Source of the DNA: an uncultured Leifsonia sp.
GTDB taxonomy: Bacteria; Actinomycetota; Actinomycetes; Actinomycetales; Microbacteriaceae
Assembly: GCF_945957465.1 (NCBI RefSeq)
Contig: NZ_CAMFLC010000001.1
Location: forward strand, 1-64,000
Reading direction: 5' to 3'
Length of the DNA stretch: 64,000 bases
Shown here in pieces: positions 45,054 through 53,964 of the stretch. A model generated the notes under the pieces. The model had not been told where the DNA came from, did no database searches, and saw nothing but the letters and a program-made list of their open reading frames with translations. Every line of letters starts with the position of its first letter. Position 1 is the stretch's first letter. The translations under genes and the position numbers were made by a program.

Positions 45054-45995
45054 ATGCCCGTCGACTCGACCGCCATCGCGCTCGGGGTGCTCGCCCTGGC
45101 GCTCGCGTGGCCCGTTCCGCTCCTGCTGGCCCGAGCGAAATGGCCGGCCGCCGCTCCCGTGCTCGCGCTCGCCCTCTGGCAGTCGATCGCGCTCGCGGGA
45201 GGCATCTCGATGATCGGGTCGCTCCTGCTGGCGGGGCTCGAACCCTTCGGTGACGACCTCGCGAGCCGCGTGTCGGGTGCGGCGGCATCGCTCTTCACGG
45301 GTCCACTGCCGCCGGACGTCTCCCTGCTGCACACGTTCTTCCTCAGCGCGGCCGTCCTGCTGACGGCGCACCTGCTGCTCAACCTCGCGCTGACGTCGGT
45401 ACGCAGCCGCCGGCAACGGCACCGCCACATGGAGCTGTTGCGGCTGCTCAGCTCGCCGCTCCCCGACGCACCGGCGACGCGCATCATCGACCACCCGGCT
45501 CCCGCGGCCTACTGCCTTCCCGGCGCCCGCAGCGTGACAGTGCTCTCGGAGGGCATGGTCGAGCTCCTCAGCCCCGACGAGCTGGAGGCCGTGATCGCGC
45601 ACGAGCGCGCACACCTCCGCCAGAAGCACCACCTGCTCCTCGACGCGTTCCTATCGTGGAAGCGCGCACTCCCCTGGTTCCCGATCGCCACCCGCGCTCA
45701 GGACGCCGTCGCCCTGCTCGTCGAGATGCTCGCCGACGACACCGCGCGGCGCACGTCGGGCGACGCCGTCCTCGGCGAGGCCATCCGCATCGTCGACTCG
45801 ACCGGAACGGCCGGCGCGGCGCTCGGCGCGCCCAAGGACCCCCGCACCCCGGAGCAACGCCGTACGGCCCTCGTCGCGCGCGAGGAGCGCCTCACCGCCG
45901 GCTACCGCACCGTCGGGACGGGCCTGCGCTTCCTCGTCGTCGTCGCGATCCTCCTGCTCGTCGCCGTTCCGCCGGTCCTCGTGCTCACGAGCTGA
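45054..45995 (+). CDS. M56-family membrane metallopeptidase (BlaR1-like, without sensor domain)
   Basis: A 313-residue membrane protein with about three to four N-terminal helices, the zinc-binding HERAH motif at residues 183-187, and a final C-terminal helix. Family members linked to BlaI cleave the repressor in response to a signal. The protein ends after the peptidase region, so it lacks the penicillin-binding sensor of BlaR1, and the trigger is unknown. The ATG follows blaI by 5 bases, so the two are co-transcribed. The position next to cydABDC suggests a respiratory or envelope signal rather than beta-lactams. Confidence 0.88.
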   Translation: MPVDSTAIALGVLALALAWPVPLLLARAKWPAAAPVLALALWQSIALAGGISMIGSLLLAGLEPFGDDLASRVSGAAASLFTGPLPPDVSLLHTFFLSAAVLLTAHLLLNLALTSVRSRRQRHRHMELLRLLSSPLPDAPATRIIDHPAPAAYCLPGARSVTVLSEGMVELLSPDELEAVIAHERAHLRQKHHLLLDAFLSWKRALPWFPIATRAQDAVALLVEMLADDTARRTSGDAVLGEAIRIVDSTGTAGAALGAPKDPRTPEQRRTALVAREERLTAGYRTVGTGLRFLVVVAILLLVAVPPVLVLTS

Positions 45996-46059
45996 GCGCG
46001 TGTCGGCCGCCACCGGCGGGCTGCCCGCCGCGCTCACGAGTCGATCAGCCGCCGCCCGC

Positions 46060-46065
46060 TAGCCT
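46060..46065 (+). promoter_or_regulatory. -10 element of the TetR gene, leaderless spacing
   Basis: TAGCCT, then GGAGCC (6 bases), then ATG. Confidence 0.6.
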
Positions 46066-46071
46066 GGAGCC

Positions 46072-46662
46072 ATGCCGGAGAAGCGGGGCTACGCCAAGGG
46101 GATCGCCAAACGCGAGGAGATCCTCGCCCGCGCGCTGGAGGTGTTCGCCGAGAAGGGCTATCGCAAGGCGTCACTGCGCGAGATCGCCGACTCGGTCGGA
46201 CTCAGCCAGGCGGGCCTGCTCCACCACTTCTCCTCCAAGGAGGAGCTGTTCGCCGAAGTCCTCCGCAAGCGCGACGAAGTCGATTCCAGCGCTCAGGGCC
46301 TCGGCGACGGCGGGACGGCCACCCTCGACGGCCTCGTCGGCATCGTTCGTCACAACGCGCAGGTTCCGGGACTGGTGCAGCTCTATGCGACCATCTCGGC
46401 CGAGGCTGCCGACCCGGAGCACCCGGGCCACGACTACTTCGTCTCGCGCTACGAACAGATCGTCGGCGGCCTCGAACGGTACGTCCGCGCCGAACAGGAA
46501 GCGGGGCGCATCCGCACCGCCGCCGATCCGCGCACACTCGCCCGGCTCGCCGTCGCCGTCGCCGACGGCATGCAGGTGCAGTGGATGCTCGACCCGAGCG
46601 CCGACATGGCCGAGGCGATCGAAGCGTACTGGTCCCTGATCCGCTCCGCCCCCACGACGTGA
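46072..46662 (+). CDS. TetR-family transcriptional regulator
   Basis: The 196-residue protein has the N-terminal TetR helix-turn-helix (ILARALEVFAEKGYRKASLREIADSVGLSQAGLLHHFSSKEELF, quoted here only to mark its extent, residues 18-62) and a C-terminal ligand-binding domain. The ligand is unknown. The stop overlaps the dedA start (GTGA), so it probably regulates or is simply co-expressed with the DedA protein. A leaderless-type promoter precedes the ATG. The regulator has its own promoter although it is only 76 bases after the M56 gene. Confidence 0.9.
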   Translation: MPEKRGYAKGIAKREEILARALEVFAEKGYRKASLREIADSVGLSQAGLLHHFSSKEELFAEVLRKRDEVDSSAQGLGDGGTATLDGLVGIVRHNAQVPGLVQLYATISAEAADPEHPGHDYFVSRYEQIVGGLERYVRAEQEAGRIRTAADPRTLARLAVAVADGMQVQWMLDPSADMAEAIEAYWSLIRSAPTT

Positions 46663-47333
46663 ACGAGGCGCTCACCTGGACCCTCGAACTCGTCCAGTCC
46701 GTCGATCCGATCCTCCGCACCCTCCTGGCCGGGGTCGGCATCATGCTGGAGACGTCGATCCTGGTCGGCCTGATCGTGCCGGGTGACACGATCGTGCTCG
46801 TGGCCTCCACGGCCGTCGGGAGCCCTGTCGAGTATGCCGCGCTGGTGATCGCCGTGATCGTCGGCGCGCTCTGCGGCGAGTCGATCGGCTTCGCTCTCGG
46901 CCGCTTCTTCGGGCCCCGCATCCGGGCCAGCCGGCTCGGCGCACGCCTCGGGCGGCAGAACTTCGATCGCGCGGAGGCCTACCTCGCCAAGCGCGGCGGC
47001 ATCGCCGTCTTCCTCTCGCGGTTCCTTCCGGTGCTGCACTCGCTCATCCCGCTCACGGTCGGCATGAGCCCGATGCGCTACCGCACGTTCATGGCGTGGA
47101 CCGCACCGGCCTGCGTGATCTGGGCGTTCGCCTACGTCACGGTCGGCTCGCTCGCCGCGGGCAGCTTCCGCGAACTCTCGCAGGAGCTGCACGGGGCGGG
47201 GTACGTGTTCGTGGCGGTCATCGCGGTGTTCGTCGGCGTGGTCTTCGTCGTGAAGAAGGTCCTCCAGAAGCGGGAGGCCGCCCACATGGATGCGGCGGCC
47301 CGGTCGCCCGAGCCGCCGCGCGCGGATTCCTGA
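46659..47333 (+). CDS. DedA-family membrane protein
   Basis: A 224-residue DedA/SNARE-associated (VTT domain) protein. GLIVPGDTIVLVASTAVG near residue 37 and the FLSRFLPVLHSLIPLTVGMSPM region near residue 118, with its conserved Arg, are diagnostic. Members act as lipid (undecaprenyl phosphate or phospholipid) flippases or transporters in the membrane. A charged C-terminal tail of about 35 residues follows the last helix. The GTG overlaps the TetR stop. It ends only 7 bases from the convergent osmoprotectant gene, with no visible terminator between them. Confidence 0.9.
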   Translation: MNEALTWTLELVQSVDPILRTLLAGVGIMLETSILVGLIVPGDTIVLVASTAVGSPVEYAALVIAVIVGALCGESIGFALGRFFGPRIRASRLGARLGRQNFDRAEAYLAKRGGIAVFLSRFLPVLHSLIPLTVGMSPMRYRTFMAWTAPACVIWAFAYVTVGSLAAGSFRELSQELHGAGYVFVAVIAVFVGVVFVVKKVLQKREAAHMDAAARSPEPPRADS

Positions 47334-47340
47334 GTTCGCC

Positions 47341-48279
47341 CTACTTCTTGATCGGGTGCTCCTGGAGCCACTTCTTCGCCACGGCGTCGGGCTGGGTCTT
47401 GCTGGCGCCCTGGTTCTCGCTGTTCATGGTGATGAGGTCGTCCGTGGTCAGCTCGGCCGACACCTTGTCGAGCACCGACTTGACCGTGTCGGAGGCCTTC
47501 TTGCTGTTGATCAGCGGCACGATGTTCTGCGCGGCGATCAGGTTCTTCGGGTCCTTCAGCACGACGAACCCGTTGTCCTTGATGGCCGGGGTCGTCGTGT
47601 AGATGTCGGCCAGCTGCACGTCGCCGTTCTTGAGGGCGGTGACGGTGAGCGGGCCGCCCGAGTCGCTGATCGGCTTGAGCGTCGCCGTCACCCCGTAGGC
47701 CGACTTGAGCCCGGGGATGCCGTAGGGGCGGGTGGCGAACTCGGGGTTCGCGCCGACCGTCAGCGGAACGGTCACCTTCTTGAGGTCTTCGAGACTCGTC
47801 ACGCCGTACTTGTCCGAGAACTCCTTGGTGACGTTGTAGGCGTCGGCGTCCTGCGCCTTGGCCTGGTCGAGCACCTCGAAGCCCTTCGGCAGCGCGTCGT
47901 TCAGGGCGGCGTAGACGTCGGCGCTCGAGCTCGCGGTGCTGTTCTTGTCGTAGAACTGCAGCAGGTTGCCGGTGTACTCCGGGACCAGGTCGATCGAGCC
48001 GTCCTGCAATGCCTTCAAGTAGACGTCACGCTGACCGATGCTGGGCTTGTAGTTGACCTTGACACCGTTGGCGGCCAGGGCCTGGCCGTAGATCTGCATC
48101 AGGATCTCGGACTCGCCGAACGCGGCAGAGCCCACGGTGATCGTGTCGCCCGACGAGGAACCGCCGCTGCTGGAGGTGTTGAACGCACCGCCGCCCCCCG
48201 ACGAGCACGCGGCAAGGGCGAGCAGAGCTCCCGCCGCGAGCACACCTGCTGCGATGCGGCCTTTCGTGGATCCGAACAT
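47341..48279 (-). CDS. osmoprotectant ABC transporter substrate-binding lipoprotein
   Basis: A 312-residue periplasmic-type binding protein anchored by lipid. The signal peptide ends in the lipobox LAAC (Cys25), followed by a Ser/Gly-rich linker. The mature part matches the OpuAC/ProX glycine-betaine/choline family: TITVGSAAFGESEILMQIYG, VPEYTGNLL and GANPEFATRPYG. It binds quaternary ammonium or similar compatible solutes. It is the last gene of the operon, 65 bases after the second permease; a GAAGAGAAGAGAAA purine tract provides its ribosome-binding site. Confidence 0.93.
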   Translation of the reverse strand: MFGSTKGRIAAGVLAAGALLALAACSSGGGGAFNTSSSGGSSSGDTITVGSAAFGESEILMQIYGQALAANGVKVNYKPSIGQRDVYLKALQDGSIDLVPEYTGNLLQFYDKNSTASSSADVYAALNDALPKGFEVLDQAKAQDADAYNVTKEFSDKYGVTSLEDLKKVTVPLTVGANPEFATRPYGIPGLKSAYGVTATLKPISDSGGPLTVTALKNGDVQLADIYTTTPAIKDNGFVVLKDPKNLIAAQNIVPLINSKKASDTVKSVLDKVSAELTTDDLITMNSENQGASKTQPDAVAKKWLQEHPIKK

Positions 48280-48344
48280 GTGATTTCTCTTCTCTTCTGT
48301 GTGCGATGGGTCGATGGAAGTCGGTGGATCGAGAGGTTCGCGGG

Positions 48345-49088
48345 TCAGTTGGCGCCCGACCGCCCGGGAACGGTGACGCCGAGTGGGCGCGAGGGGTCTT
48401 TGCGCACCTCGGCGCGCACGGTGCCGGCCGCGACGCCCCGCGGCACGACGAGCTTCTGCGTGATCGCGAACAGCCCGTCGACGATCAGGGCGAGCACGAC
48501 GACGACGATCGAACCGCCGAGCATCTCCGGGTAGTTCTGCACGGCCAGCCCGTCGAACAGGAACCTCCCGAGGCCGCCGACCGGTAGGATCGCCGCGACC
48601 GTCCAGGTCGCGATGACCTGAAGCGCACCCGACCGCAGTCCGCCGAGCACGAGCGGCAGCGACAGCGGCAGTTCGACCTTCGTGAAGATCTGCCACTCGG
48701 TCATGCCGATCGCCCGCGCCGCGTCGATGGTGCTGCGGTTGACCGACTCCAGGCCCGAGTACGCTCCGGCGAGCAGCGGCGGGATGGCGAGGATCGTCAG
48801 CGCGATCAGCGGAGGGACGATCGAGATGTTCGCCATGATCAGCGCGAGGTAGACGACGAGTCCCAGAGTCGGCAGCGCCCGCAAGGCCCCGGAGACACCC
48901 ACCGCCAAACCGCGGAACCGGCCGGTATGCCCGATCAGGAATCCGATCGGCAGTGCGATGACGCTTGCGATCAGCAGGGTGAGCAGCGTGTAGACGATGT
49001 GTTCGCCCGTGCGTGCCGGGATGCCGCCCGGGCCGGCCCAGTTGACGGGATCGAAGAGCCACTGGAAGGCGGCGATGAAATCGGTCAT
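48345..49088 (-). CDS. osmoprotectant ABC transporter permease (second)
   Basis: A 247-residue BPD-type permease with about five or six membrane helices. The EAA-like loop reads RAIGMTEWQIFTKVELPLSLPLVLGG near residue 133. It has a longer N terminus than the first permease (FQWLFDPVNWAGPGGIPART) and a soluble C-terminal tail. ATG 49088 overlaps the stop of the first permease (ATGA). The two permeases form the heteromeric pore of an OpuB/OsmU-type importer. Confidence 0.92.
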   Translation of the reverse strand: MTDFIAAFQWLFDPVNWAGPGGIPARTGEHIVYTLLTLLIASVIALPIGFLIGHTGRFRGLAVGVSGALRALPTLGLVVYLALIMANISIVPPLIALTILAIPPLLAGAYSGLESVNRSTIDAARAIGMTEWQIFTKVELPLSLPLVLGGLRSGALQVIATWTVAAILPVGGLGRFLFDGLAVQNYPEMLGGSIVVVVLALIVDGLFAITQKLVVPRGVAAGTVRAEVRKDPSRPLGVTVPGRSGAN

Positions 49089-49774
49089 GCGCCCGTCACC
49101 GCCTTCATCGCCGCCGAACGCCGCAGCCGTCCGGTGCGGCGGTCGAGCCGCGACCACGGCATCAGCAGGCGTCCGAGAAGCACCAGTACGAGGTCGAAGA
49201 CCAGCGCGACGACCATGATGAGGATGATGCCGACCGCGACCTCCTCCGGGTAGTAACGGTTGAGGCCGTCGGTGAAGAGCCGCCCGAGGTTCGGGACGCC
49301 GAGAAGCGCGCCGACGCTGACGAGGCTGACCGTCGAGACCGACACGACCCGGAGCCCGGCGAGCAGCACGGGGCCGGCGAGCGGCAGCTCGACCGCCCAG
49401 AATCGGCCCCAGGCCGAGTAGCCGATGGCGGTCGCGGACTGGACGACGTCACCGGGCACGGAGGCGAGCGCGTCGGCCGTCGTGCGCACCATCAGCGCCA
49501 CCGCATAGATGCTGAGTGCGACGACCAGGTTGATCGGGTCGAGGATCTGCGTGCCGATCAGCGCGGGCATCGCGGCCAGCAGCGGCAGCGACGGGATCGT
49601 GTACAGGATGCCGCCGATGGTCAGCAGCACGGGCCGACTCACCCGATACCGGTTCGCCACCCAGCCGATGGGCAGCGACACCACGAAGCCGACGACGATC
49701 GGGATGGCGCTCAACCACACGTGCGAGAGAGTGAGGTTCCAGACCTGGCCGAGGTTCGACCACAGGAAGTTCAC
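49085..49774 (-). CDS. osmoprotectant ABC transporter permease (first)
   Basis: A 229-residue BPD-type permease with about five membrane helices. The EAA loop is ATAIGYSAWGRFWAVELPLAGPVLLAG near residue 113, to couple with the ATPase. The GTG overlaps the ATPase stop (GTGA). Its C-terminal RRTGRLRRSAAMK is basic and cytoplasmic. It belongs with the ATPase, second permease and binding protein in one operon. Confidence 0.92.
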   Translation of the reverse strand: MNFLWSNLGQVWNLTLSHVWLSAIPIVVGFVVSLPIGWVANRYRVSRPVLLTIGGILYTIPSLPLLAAMPALIGTQILDPINLVVALSIYAVALMVRTTADALASVPGDVVQSATAIGYSAWGRFWAVELPLAGPVLLAGLRVVSVSTVSLVSVGALLGVPNLGRLFTDGLNRYYPEEVAVGIILIMVVALVFDLVLVLLGRLLMPWSRLDRRTGRLRRSAAMKAVTGA

Positions 49775-50682
49775 TGTGCCTGCCGTGGAGGGGCGCCACC
49801 CTGCGTTACGGCGTCCGCACCACCCGCGACGGACACCGCCGCGGCCTTTGTTTCTTCGGAGGAGGAAGGCTCGGCGCTGAGGACGCCCGCTGTGCGACCC
49901 TCGCTGTCGACGAGCACGGTCCCGGTCGTGGTCTGCTCGATGTGAAGGGCACGCTTGCCACGGTCGGCGCCGACGAAGGAGGCGACGAACTCGTCGGCGG
50001 GCGATGCGAGGATCTCCGCGGGCGTGCCCTTCTGCGCCACGATGCCGCCCTTGCGGAAGATGACCACCTGGTCGCCGAGGCGGAACGCCTCATCGATGTC
50101 GTGCGTCACGAAGAGCACCGTCTTGCCGAGGTCGCGCTGCAGGCGAAGCAACTCGTTCTGGAGGTCGTCGCGCACGATCGGGTCGACCGCGCCGAACGGC
50201 TCGTCCATCAGCAGGATGTTGGGGTCGACCGCGAGACCGCGGGCCACGCCGACGCGCTGCTGCTGACCTCCCGACAGCTGGCTGGGGTACTTGTCCGCGA
50301 GCGACCGCTCGAGCCCCACCGTGTCCATCAACTCGAGCGCACGCTCGTGGGCCTGCTTCTTCTTGACACCGGTGAGCAGCGGCACGGTCGCGATGTTGTC
50401 GACGACCTTGCGGTGCGGCAGCAGGCCCGAGTTCTGCATGACGTAGCCGATGCGACGCCGCAGGTTGACGGGCTTGAGGCTCTGCACGTCTTCGCCGTCG
50501 ATCGACACGGTGCCGCTGGTCGGATCGACCATGCGGTTGACCATGCGCAGGATGGTCGTCTTGCCGCTGCCCGACGAGCCCACCAGGACGGTGATCTTGC
50601 GTGACGGGATGACGAGGGAGAAGTCGTCGACCGCGACGGTCCCGTCGGGGAACCGCTTCGTCACCGAGCGGAACTCGATCAT
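49771..50682 (-). CDS. osmoprotectant ABC transporter ATP-binding protein
   Basis: A 303-residue ATPase with Walker A GSSGSGKTT near residue 35, signature LSGGQQQR, Walker B ILLMDEPFGAVDP and VTHDIDEA. The family match is to glycine-betaine/choline importers (OpuBA/ProV). The tail after about residue 240 is only about 60 residues long and contains no complete pair of CBS domains, so ionic-strength sensing of the OpuA type may be reduced or absent. The ATG follows GAGGACCG. It is the first gene of the operon; the promoter lies in the 197-base gap after the TetR gene. Confidence 0.92.
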   Translation of the reverse strand: MIEFRSVTKRFPDGTVAVDDFSLVIPSRKITVLVGSSGSGKTTILRMVNRMVDPTSGTVSIDGEDVQSLKPVNLRRRIGYVMQNSGLLPHRKVVDNIATVPLLTGVKKKQAHERALELMDTVGLERSLADKYPSQLSGGQQQRVGVARGLAVDPNILLMDEPFGAVDPIVRDDLQNELLRLQRDLGKTVLFVTHDIDEAFRLGDQVVIFRKGGIVAQKGTPAEILASPADEFVASFVGADRGKRALHIEQTTTGTVLVDSEGRTAGVLSAEPSSSEETKAAAVSVAGGADAVTQGGAPPRQAQ

Positions 50683-50821
50683 CGGTCCTCAACTCTCGGT
50701 CGATTGGGCAGGCTGGTCGGTCTGAACGGGGCCATCGGCTCCAGCCAAACAGCGTTTCGACCAATCCGCAATGAATTGAGTCGGTTTGTGGCGGGAAATC
50801 CCAGGCACCATGTGACAACCC

Positions 50822-50839
50822 TGTCGGGTACCACCGACA
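50822..50839. promoter_or_regulatory. 18-bp imperfect palindrome upstream of the osmoprotectant operon
   Basis: TGTCGG-N6-CCGACA lies in the gap between the TetR gene stop and the ATPase start, 140 bases before the ATPase. Its size suits a TetR-type operator, but no evidence ties it to the neighbour. The rest of the 197-base gap shows no clear promoter to me. Confidence 0.35.
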
Positions 50840-50879
50840 TTCCCGAGGGTGCGATACCGGGGTGCAGAACCGAGAGGCG

Positions 50880-51539
50880 TCAGCCCTTCGGGTCGTAGCG
50901 CCGTTCCAGGTACTCGCGCGCGACGGAGCGCGCCTCGTCGATGAAGCGCTCGTCGCCCATCGGGTCGTCGAGGAAGGCGCGGTTGATCAGCCCGTCCATG
51001 ATCTCGACCACGATCTCAAGCCGGAAGGCGAGATCCTCGCCGGCGGGCAGGCCGAACTCCTCCGACAGGATCGCCGCGAACTGCGAAGCGAACGATGCGG
51101 TGTGCTCCGGCTCCTCTTCGCCGGGCAGGCCGGAGCGCTCGGCATCGGTGAACCGGATGATGCGGAAGCCCGTCTCGGTGCGGAACATCGCGACGAACGC
51201 ATCGATCGCGCACTCCACGGCGTTCCACCAGTGTTCGGGGCTCTCGGTGTGGATGGCCTCCACGACCGAGCGCCGGTAGCGCAGGAGCGCACGGTCGCGC
51301 AGCGCCTGCAGGAGCACGATACGGTCGGGGAAGTAGCGGTAGACCGTGCCGATGGACGCGCCGGCGCGATCGGCCACCATCGCGGTGGTGAGCCGGTCGA
51401 ATCCGATCTCGTCGACCACCTCGGCTGCGGCGTCGAGCAGGGCGTCGATCCGCGCAGCGCTGCGCTCCTGGATCGGCTCCGTGCGCACGAGCGGCGCTCC
51501 GACGGTGTTCTGTGCTGCGACCAGGTCGTTGATGGGCAC
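50880..51539 (-). CDS. TetR-family transcriptional regulator
   Basis: The 219-residue protein has an N-terminal TetR helix-turn-helix (RIDALLDAAAEVVDEIGFDRLTTAMVADRAGAS, roughly residues 29-75, with IGTVYRYFPDRIVLLQAL) and a ligand-binding C-terminal domain. The GTG at 51539 was preferred to the track start because AAGGAG is 9 bases upstream. It sits just upstream of the osmoprotectant operon on the same strand and divergent from the App1-like gene; either could be its target. The ligand is unknown. Confidence 0.88.
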   Translation of the reverse strand: MPINDLVAAQNTVGAPLVRTEPIQERSAARIDALLDAAAEVVDEIGFDRLTTAMVADRAGASIGTVYRYFPDRIVLLQALRDRALLRYRRSVVEAIHTESPEHWWNAVECAIDAFVAMFRTETGFRIIRFTDAERSGLPGEEEPEHTASFASQFAAILSEEFGLPAGEDLAFRLEIVVEIMDGLINRAFLDDPMGDERFIDEARSVAREYLERRYDPKG

Positions 51540-51684
51540 GAGGGCGACTCCTTCTTTCTGTGTTCCACGATACGCGTGCGGGTCCCCAGCCCGGCGACGG
51601 ATTCCGTCCATCGCTCACTTCGGATCATATTCGTGGAAACCTCACCTTTGCTCGGGAAATGCCTCTGACACTCCGAAGATCGGT

Positions 51685-51700
51685 CCCCCAGATCTGGGGG
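51685..51700. repeat. 16-bp perfect palindrome upstream of the App1-like gene
   Basis: CCCCCAGATCTGGGGG lies 45-60 bases before the App1-like start, within the 205-base divergent gap shared with the TetR gene. It could be an operator or a hairpin in the leader. The remainder of the gap shows no other clear element. Confidence 0.45.
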
Positions 51701-51744
51701 CTGCGTCCGGGCGGCCCCCCACTCCATGAGAAACTGGTACCTCT

Positions 51745-52812
51745 ATGACTGCCACCCCAGCCAGGCGCAGCGCGAGCGTCGAGCCGATCATGCACCGCGC
51801 GGCGCGCGTCGAGGATGCCTTCCACGAGTTCCGCGCCCGCCGGGCGCGCAAGCGGGGGTTCCTGGCGACGGTCGTGCCGTACACCGGCTACGGCGCCCCG
51901 TCGTGGGTGCGCATCCTGGCGCGCGTCGTGCTGGCCAAGGATCCCCGACCGGGCAGCCGCGCCGAGCGCAAGCACCGCAAGCGCGAGGAGTCGATCCGCG
52001 GTTGGCGTTCGTTCATCAGCGTTCCCGTGGCCGACGTGACAGTCGTGGTCGAGGTCGAGGGCGACCGCCATGAAGTGAAGCCGGACCGCGGCGGCGTGAT
52101 CGACACCGTCATCCCGGTGCAGCTCACACCGGGATGGCACACGGTCACTCTGAGCACCTCGGAGTCCTCACGAGTCTTCGAAGCGCCGGTCTACATCGTC
52201 GACCCGAAGGCCACCTTCGGAATCATCTCCGACGTGGACGACACGGTGATGGTGACCGCTCTCCCCCGCCCGCTGCTGGCGGCGTGGAACACCTTCGTGC
52301 TTGACGAGCACGCCCGCGTGCCCACGCCGGGCATGTCGGTGCTCCTGGAACGCCTGGCCGCCGCGCACCCCGGGGCCCCGGTCATCTACCTCTCCACGGG
52401 TGCCTGGAACGTCGCACCGACGCTCACCCGATTCCTCTCGCGCAACCTGTTCCCGGCCGGCCCGCTGCTGCTCACCGACTGGGGACCGACGCACGACCGC
52501 TTCTTCCGGTCGGGGCGCGAGCACAAACGCACCAGCCTCGCGCGGCTCGCAGACGAGTTCCCCGGACTCCGCTGGCTGCTCGTCGGCGACGACGGCCAGC
52601 ACGACGAGACCCTCTACGGCGAGTTCACGACCGCTCATCCGGGCAACGTCGCGGCTGTGGCCATCCGCCAGCTCTCCAGCGGTGAGGCGGTCCTCGCCGG
52701 CGGCCGGTCCAAGGCCGAGAAGCACAGCGAGATCTCGGGGGCGCCGTGGGTGTACGCCCCCGACGGCGCCGGGCTGCTCGAGCAGTTGCGCGAGCTCGAC
52801 CTGCTCCCGTGA
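51745..52812 (+). CDS. App1-family phosphatase domain protein (DUF2183)
   Basis: A 355-residue protein with an App1 NTD-like N-terminal beta domain (about 80-155) and the DUF2183 HAD-type phosphatase domain. ISDVDDTVMVT at about 161-171 carries the DxDxT catalytic motif, and WLLVGDDGQHDETLY supplies later acidic residues. Yeast App1 is a phosphatidate phosphatase; the bacterial substrate is unproven, though lipid phosphates are plausible. No membrane helix or signal peptide is visible. It heads a rightward group with AlkZ-like and FUSC genes. Confidence 0.85.
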   Translation: MTATPARRSASVEPIMHRAARVEDAFHEFRARRARKRGFLATVVPYTGYGAPSWVRILARVVLAKDPRPGSRAERKHRKREESIRGWRSFISVPVADVTVVVEVEGDRHEVKPDRGGVIDTVIPVQLTPGWHTVTLSTSESSRVFEAPVYIVDPKATFGIISDVDDTVMVTALPRPLLAAWNTFVLDEHARVPTPGMSVLLERLAAAHPGAPVIYLSTGAWNVAPTLTRFLSRNLFPAGPLLLTDWGPTHDRFFRSGREHKRTSLARLADEFPGLRWLLVGDDGQHDETLYGEFTTAHPGNVAAVAIRQLSSGEAVLAGGRSKAEKHSEISGAPWVYAPDGAGLLEQLRELDLLP

Positions 52813-52855
52813 CCGGCCCACGACGCGTGTCGTCGGTCTGCGCGACACTGGGCTC

Positions 52856-53932
52856 ATGACCTCCCGCGCCGACCTGCTCCGGATGCGCGCCCTCGCGCAC
52901 GCGATCGACGGTGAGCGGGAGAGCACTCCTGCCGACGTCGCACGACGGCTGCTGGCCGTGCAGGCGCAGGACTTCGCTGCGGCGTGCTGGGCGCTGGGCC
53001 TGCGCACCGGCGGGGCGACCCGAACCGACGTACTCGCCGAGCTCGACGCGGGAGCCATCGTGCGCTCGTGGCCGATGCGCGGAACGCTGCACTTCGTGCC
53101 GCCGGAGGACCTCCGCTGGATGCTGGGCGTGACGACGTCCCGGATGATCGCCGGTCTCGCCGCGCGCCACCGCCAGCTGGAGCTCGAACAGCCGGACTTC
53201 CATCGCGCACGCGACCTCGTCACCGAGGCGCTCTCCGGAGGCCGCAGCATCGGGCGGGCGGAGCTCATGGAGCTGTGGGAGAGGGCGGGCATCGCGACCG
53301 CAGGGCAGCGCGGCTATCACCTCATCTACTTCCTCGCCCAGACCGGGGTGCTCTGCTGGGGGCCGACGCTCCGCACGCAGCAGGCGCTCGTGCTGCTCGA
53401 CGAGTGGGTCCCGCTGTCGCGGCGGCTCGAACCCGACGAGGCCTGGGGCGAGTTCCTGCTGCGGTACCTGCGGGGCCACGGTCCCGCGACCGTCAAGGAC
53501 TTCGTCTGGTGGACGAAGGGCACCGTCGCCGGCGCGAAGACCGGGCTGGCGGTGGCGGGCGATGCGGTCACGTCCGTGGAGGTCGACGGAACGACCTACC
53601 TCGTGCCCGTGGAGCTCGCGGATCGGGCGGCCTCCACCGCGCAGACCCGCCGCGAACGCGAGTCCGTCCACCTGCTCCCGGCGTTCGACGAGTACCTGCT
53701 CGGCTATCAGGACCGCACCGCCGTGCTCGACGCCGCGCACTTCGAACGGATCGTCCCGGGCGGGAACGGCATCTTCCAGCCGACGGTCGTGGCGCACGGG
53801 CGCGTCGTCGGCACGTGGCGCCGCCCGGGAGGGCACGGCCAGGTCGACATCCAGCCGTTCGTCCCGCTGACGGCGACGCAGGAGCGGGCGGCGGCACGCT
53901 CGGCGGCGGCGTACCGGCGATTCGCCGCCTGA
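52856..53932 (+). CDS. winged-helix DNA-binding protein, AlkZ-like DNA glycosylase family
   Basis: A 358-residue HTH_42 / AlkZ-family protein of tandem winged helices. The N-terminal LLAVQAQDF carries the QxQ motif (Gln36, Gln38), which is catalytic in AlkZ/YcaQ glycosylases that unhook interstrand crosslinks or remove alkylated bases. WPMRGTLHFV and the C-terminal HLLPAFDEYLLGY are also family features. Many actinobacterial members remain uncharacterised, so the substrate is inferred. The ATG at 52856 has a GACACT hexamer 6 bases upstream, a weak form of the leaderless promoter. Confidence 0.87.
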   Translation: MTSRADLLRMRALAHAIDGERESTPADVARRLLAVQAQDFAAACWALGLRTGGATRTDVLAELDAGAIVRSWPMRGTLHFVPPEDLRWMLGVTTSRMIAGLAARHRQLELEQPDFHRARDLVTEALSGGRSIGRAELMELWERAGIATAGQRGYHLIYFLAQTGVLCWGPTLRTQQALVLLDEWVPLSRRLEPDEAWGEFLLRYLRGHGPATVKDFVWWTKGTVAGAKTGLAVAGDAVTSVEVDGTTYLVPVELADRAASTAQTRRERESVHLLPAFDEYLLGYQDRTAVLDAAHFERIVPGGNGIFQPTVVAHGRVVGTWRRPGGHGQVDIQPFVPLTATQERAAARSAAAYRRFAA

Positions 53933-53952
53933 AGGGGACCCCGGCCACGGGC

Positions 53953-53958
53953 TACGCT
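53953..53958 (+). promoter_or_regulatory. -10 element of the FUSC gene, leaderless spacing
   Basis: TACGCT, then GGTCGG (6 bases), then the GTG at 53965. Confidence 0.55.
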
Positions 53959-53964
53959 GGTCGG

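Noticed and set aside
44683-45995. A beta-lactam resistance module
   Set aside because: BlaI and an M56 peptidase are present, but there is no beta-lactamase or penicillin-binding sensor domain, and the operators also face cydA.
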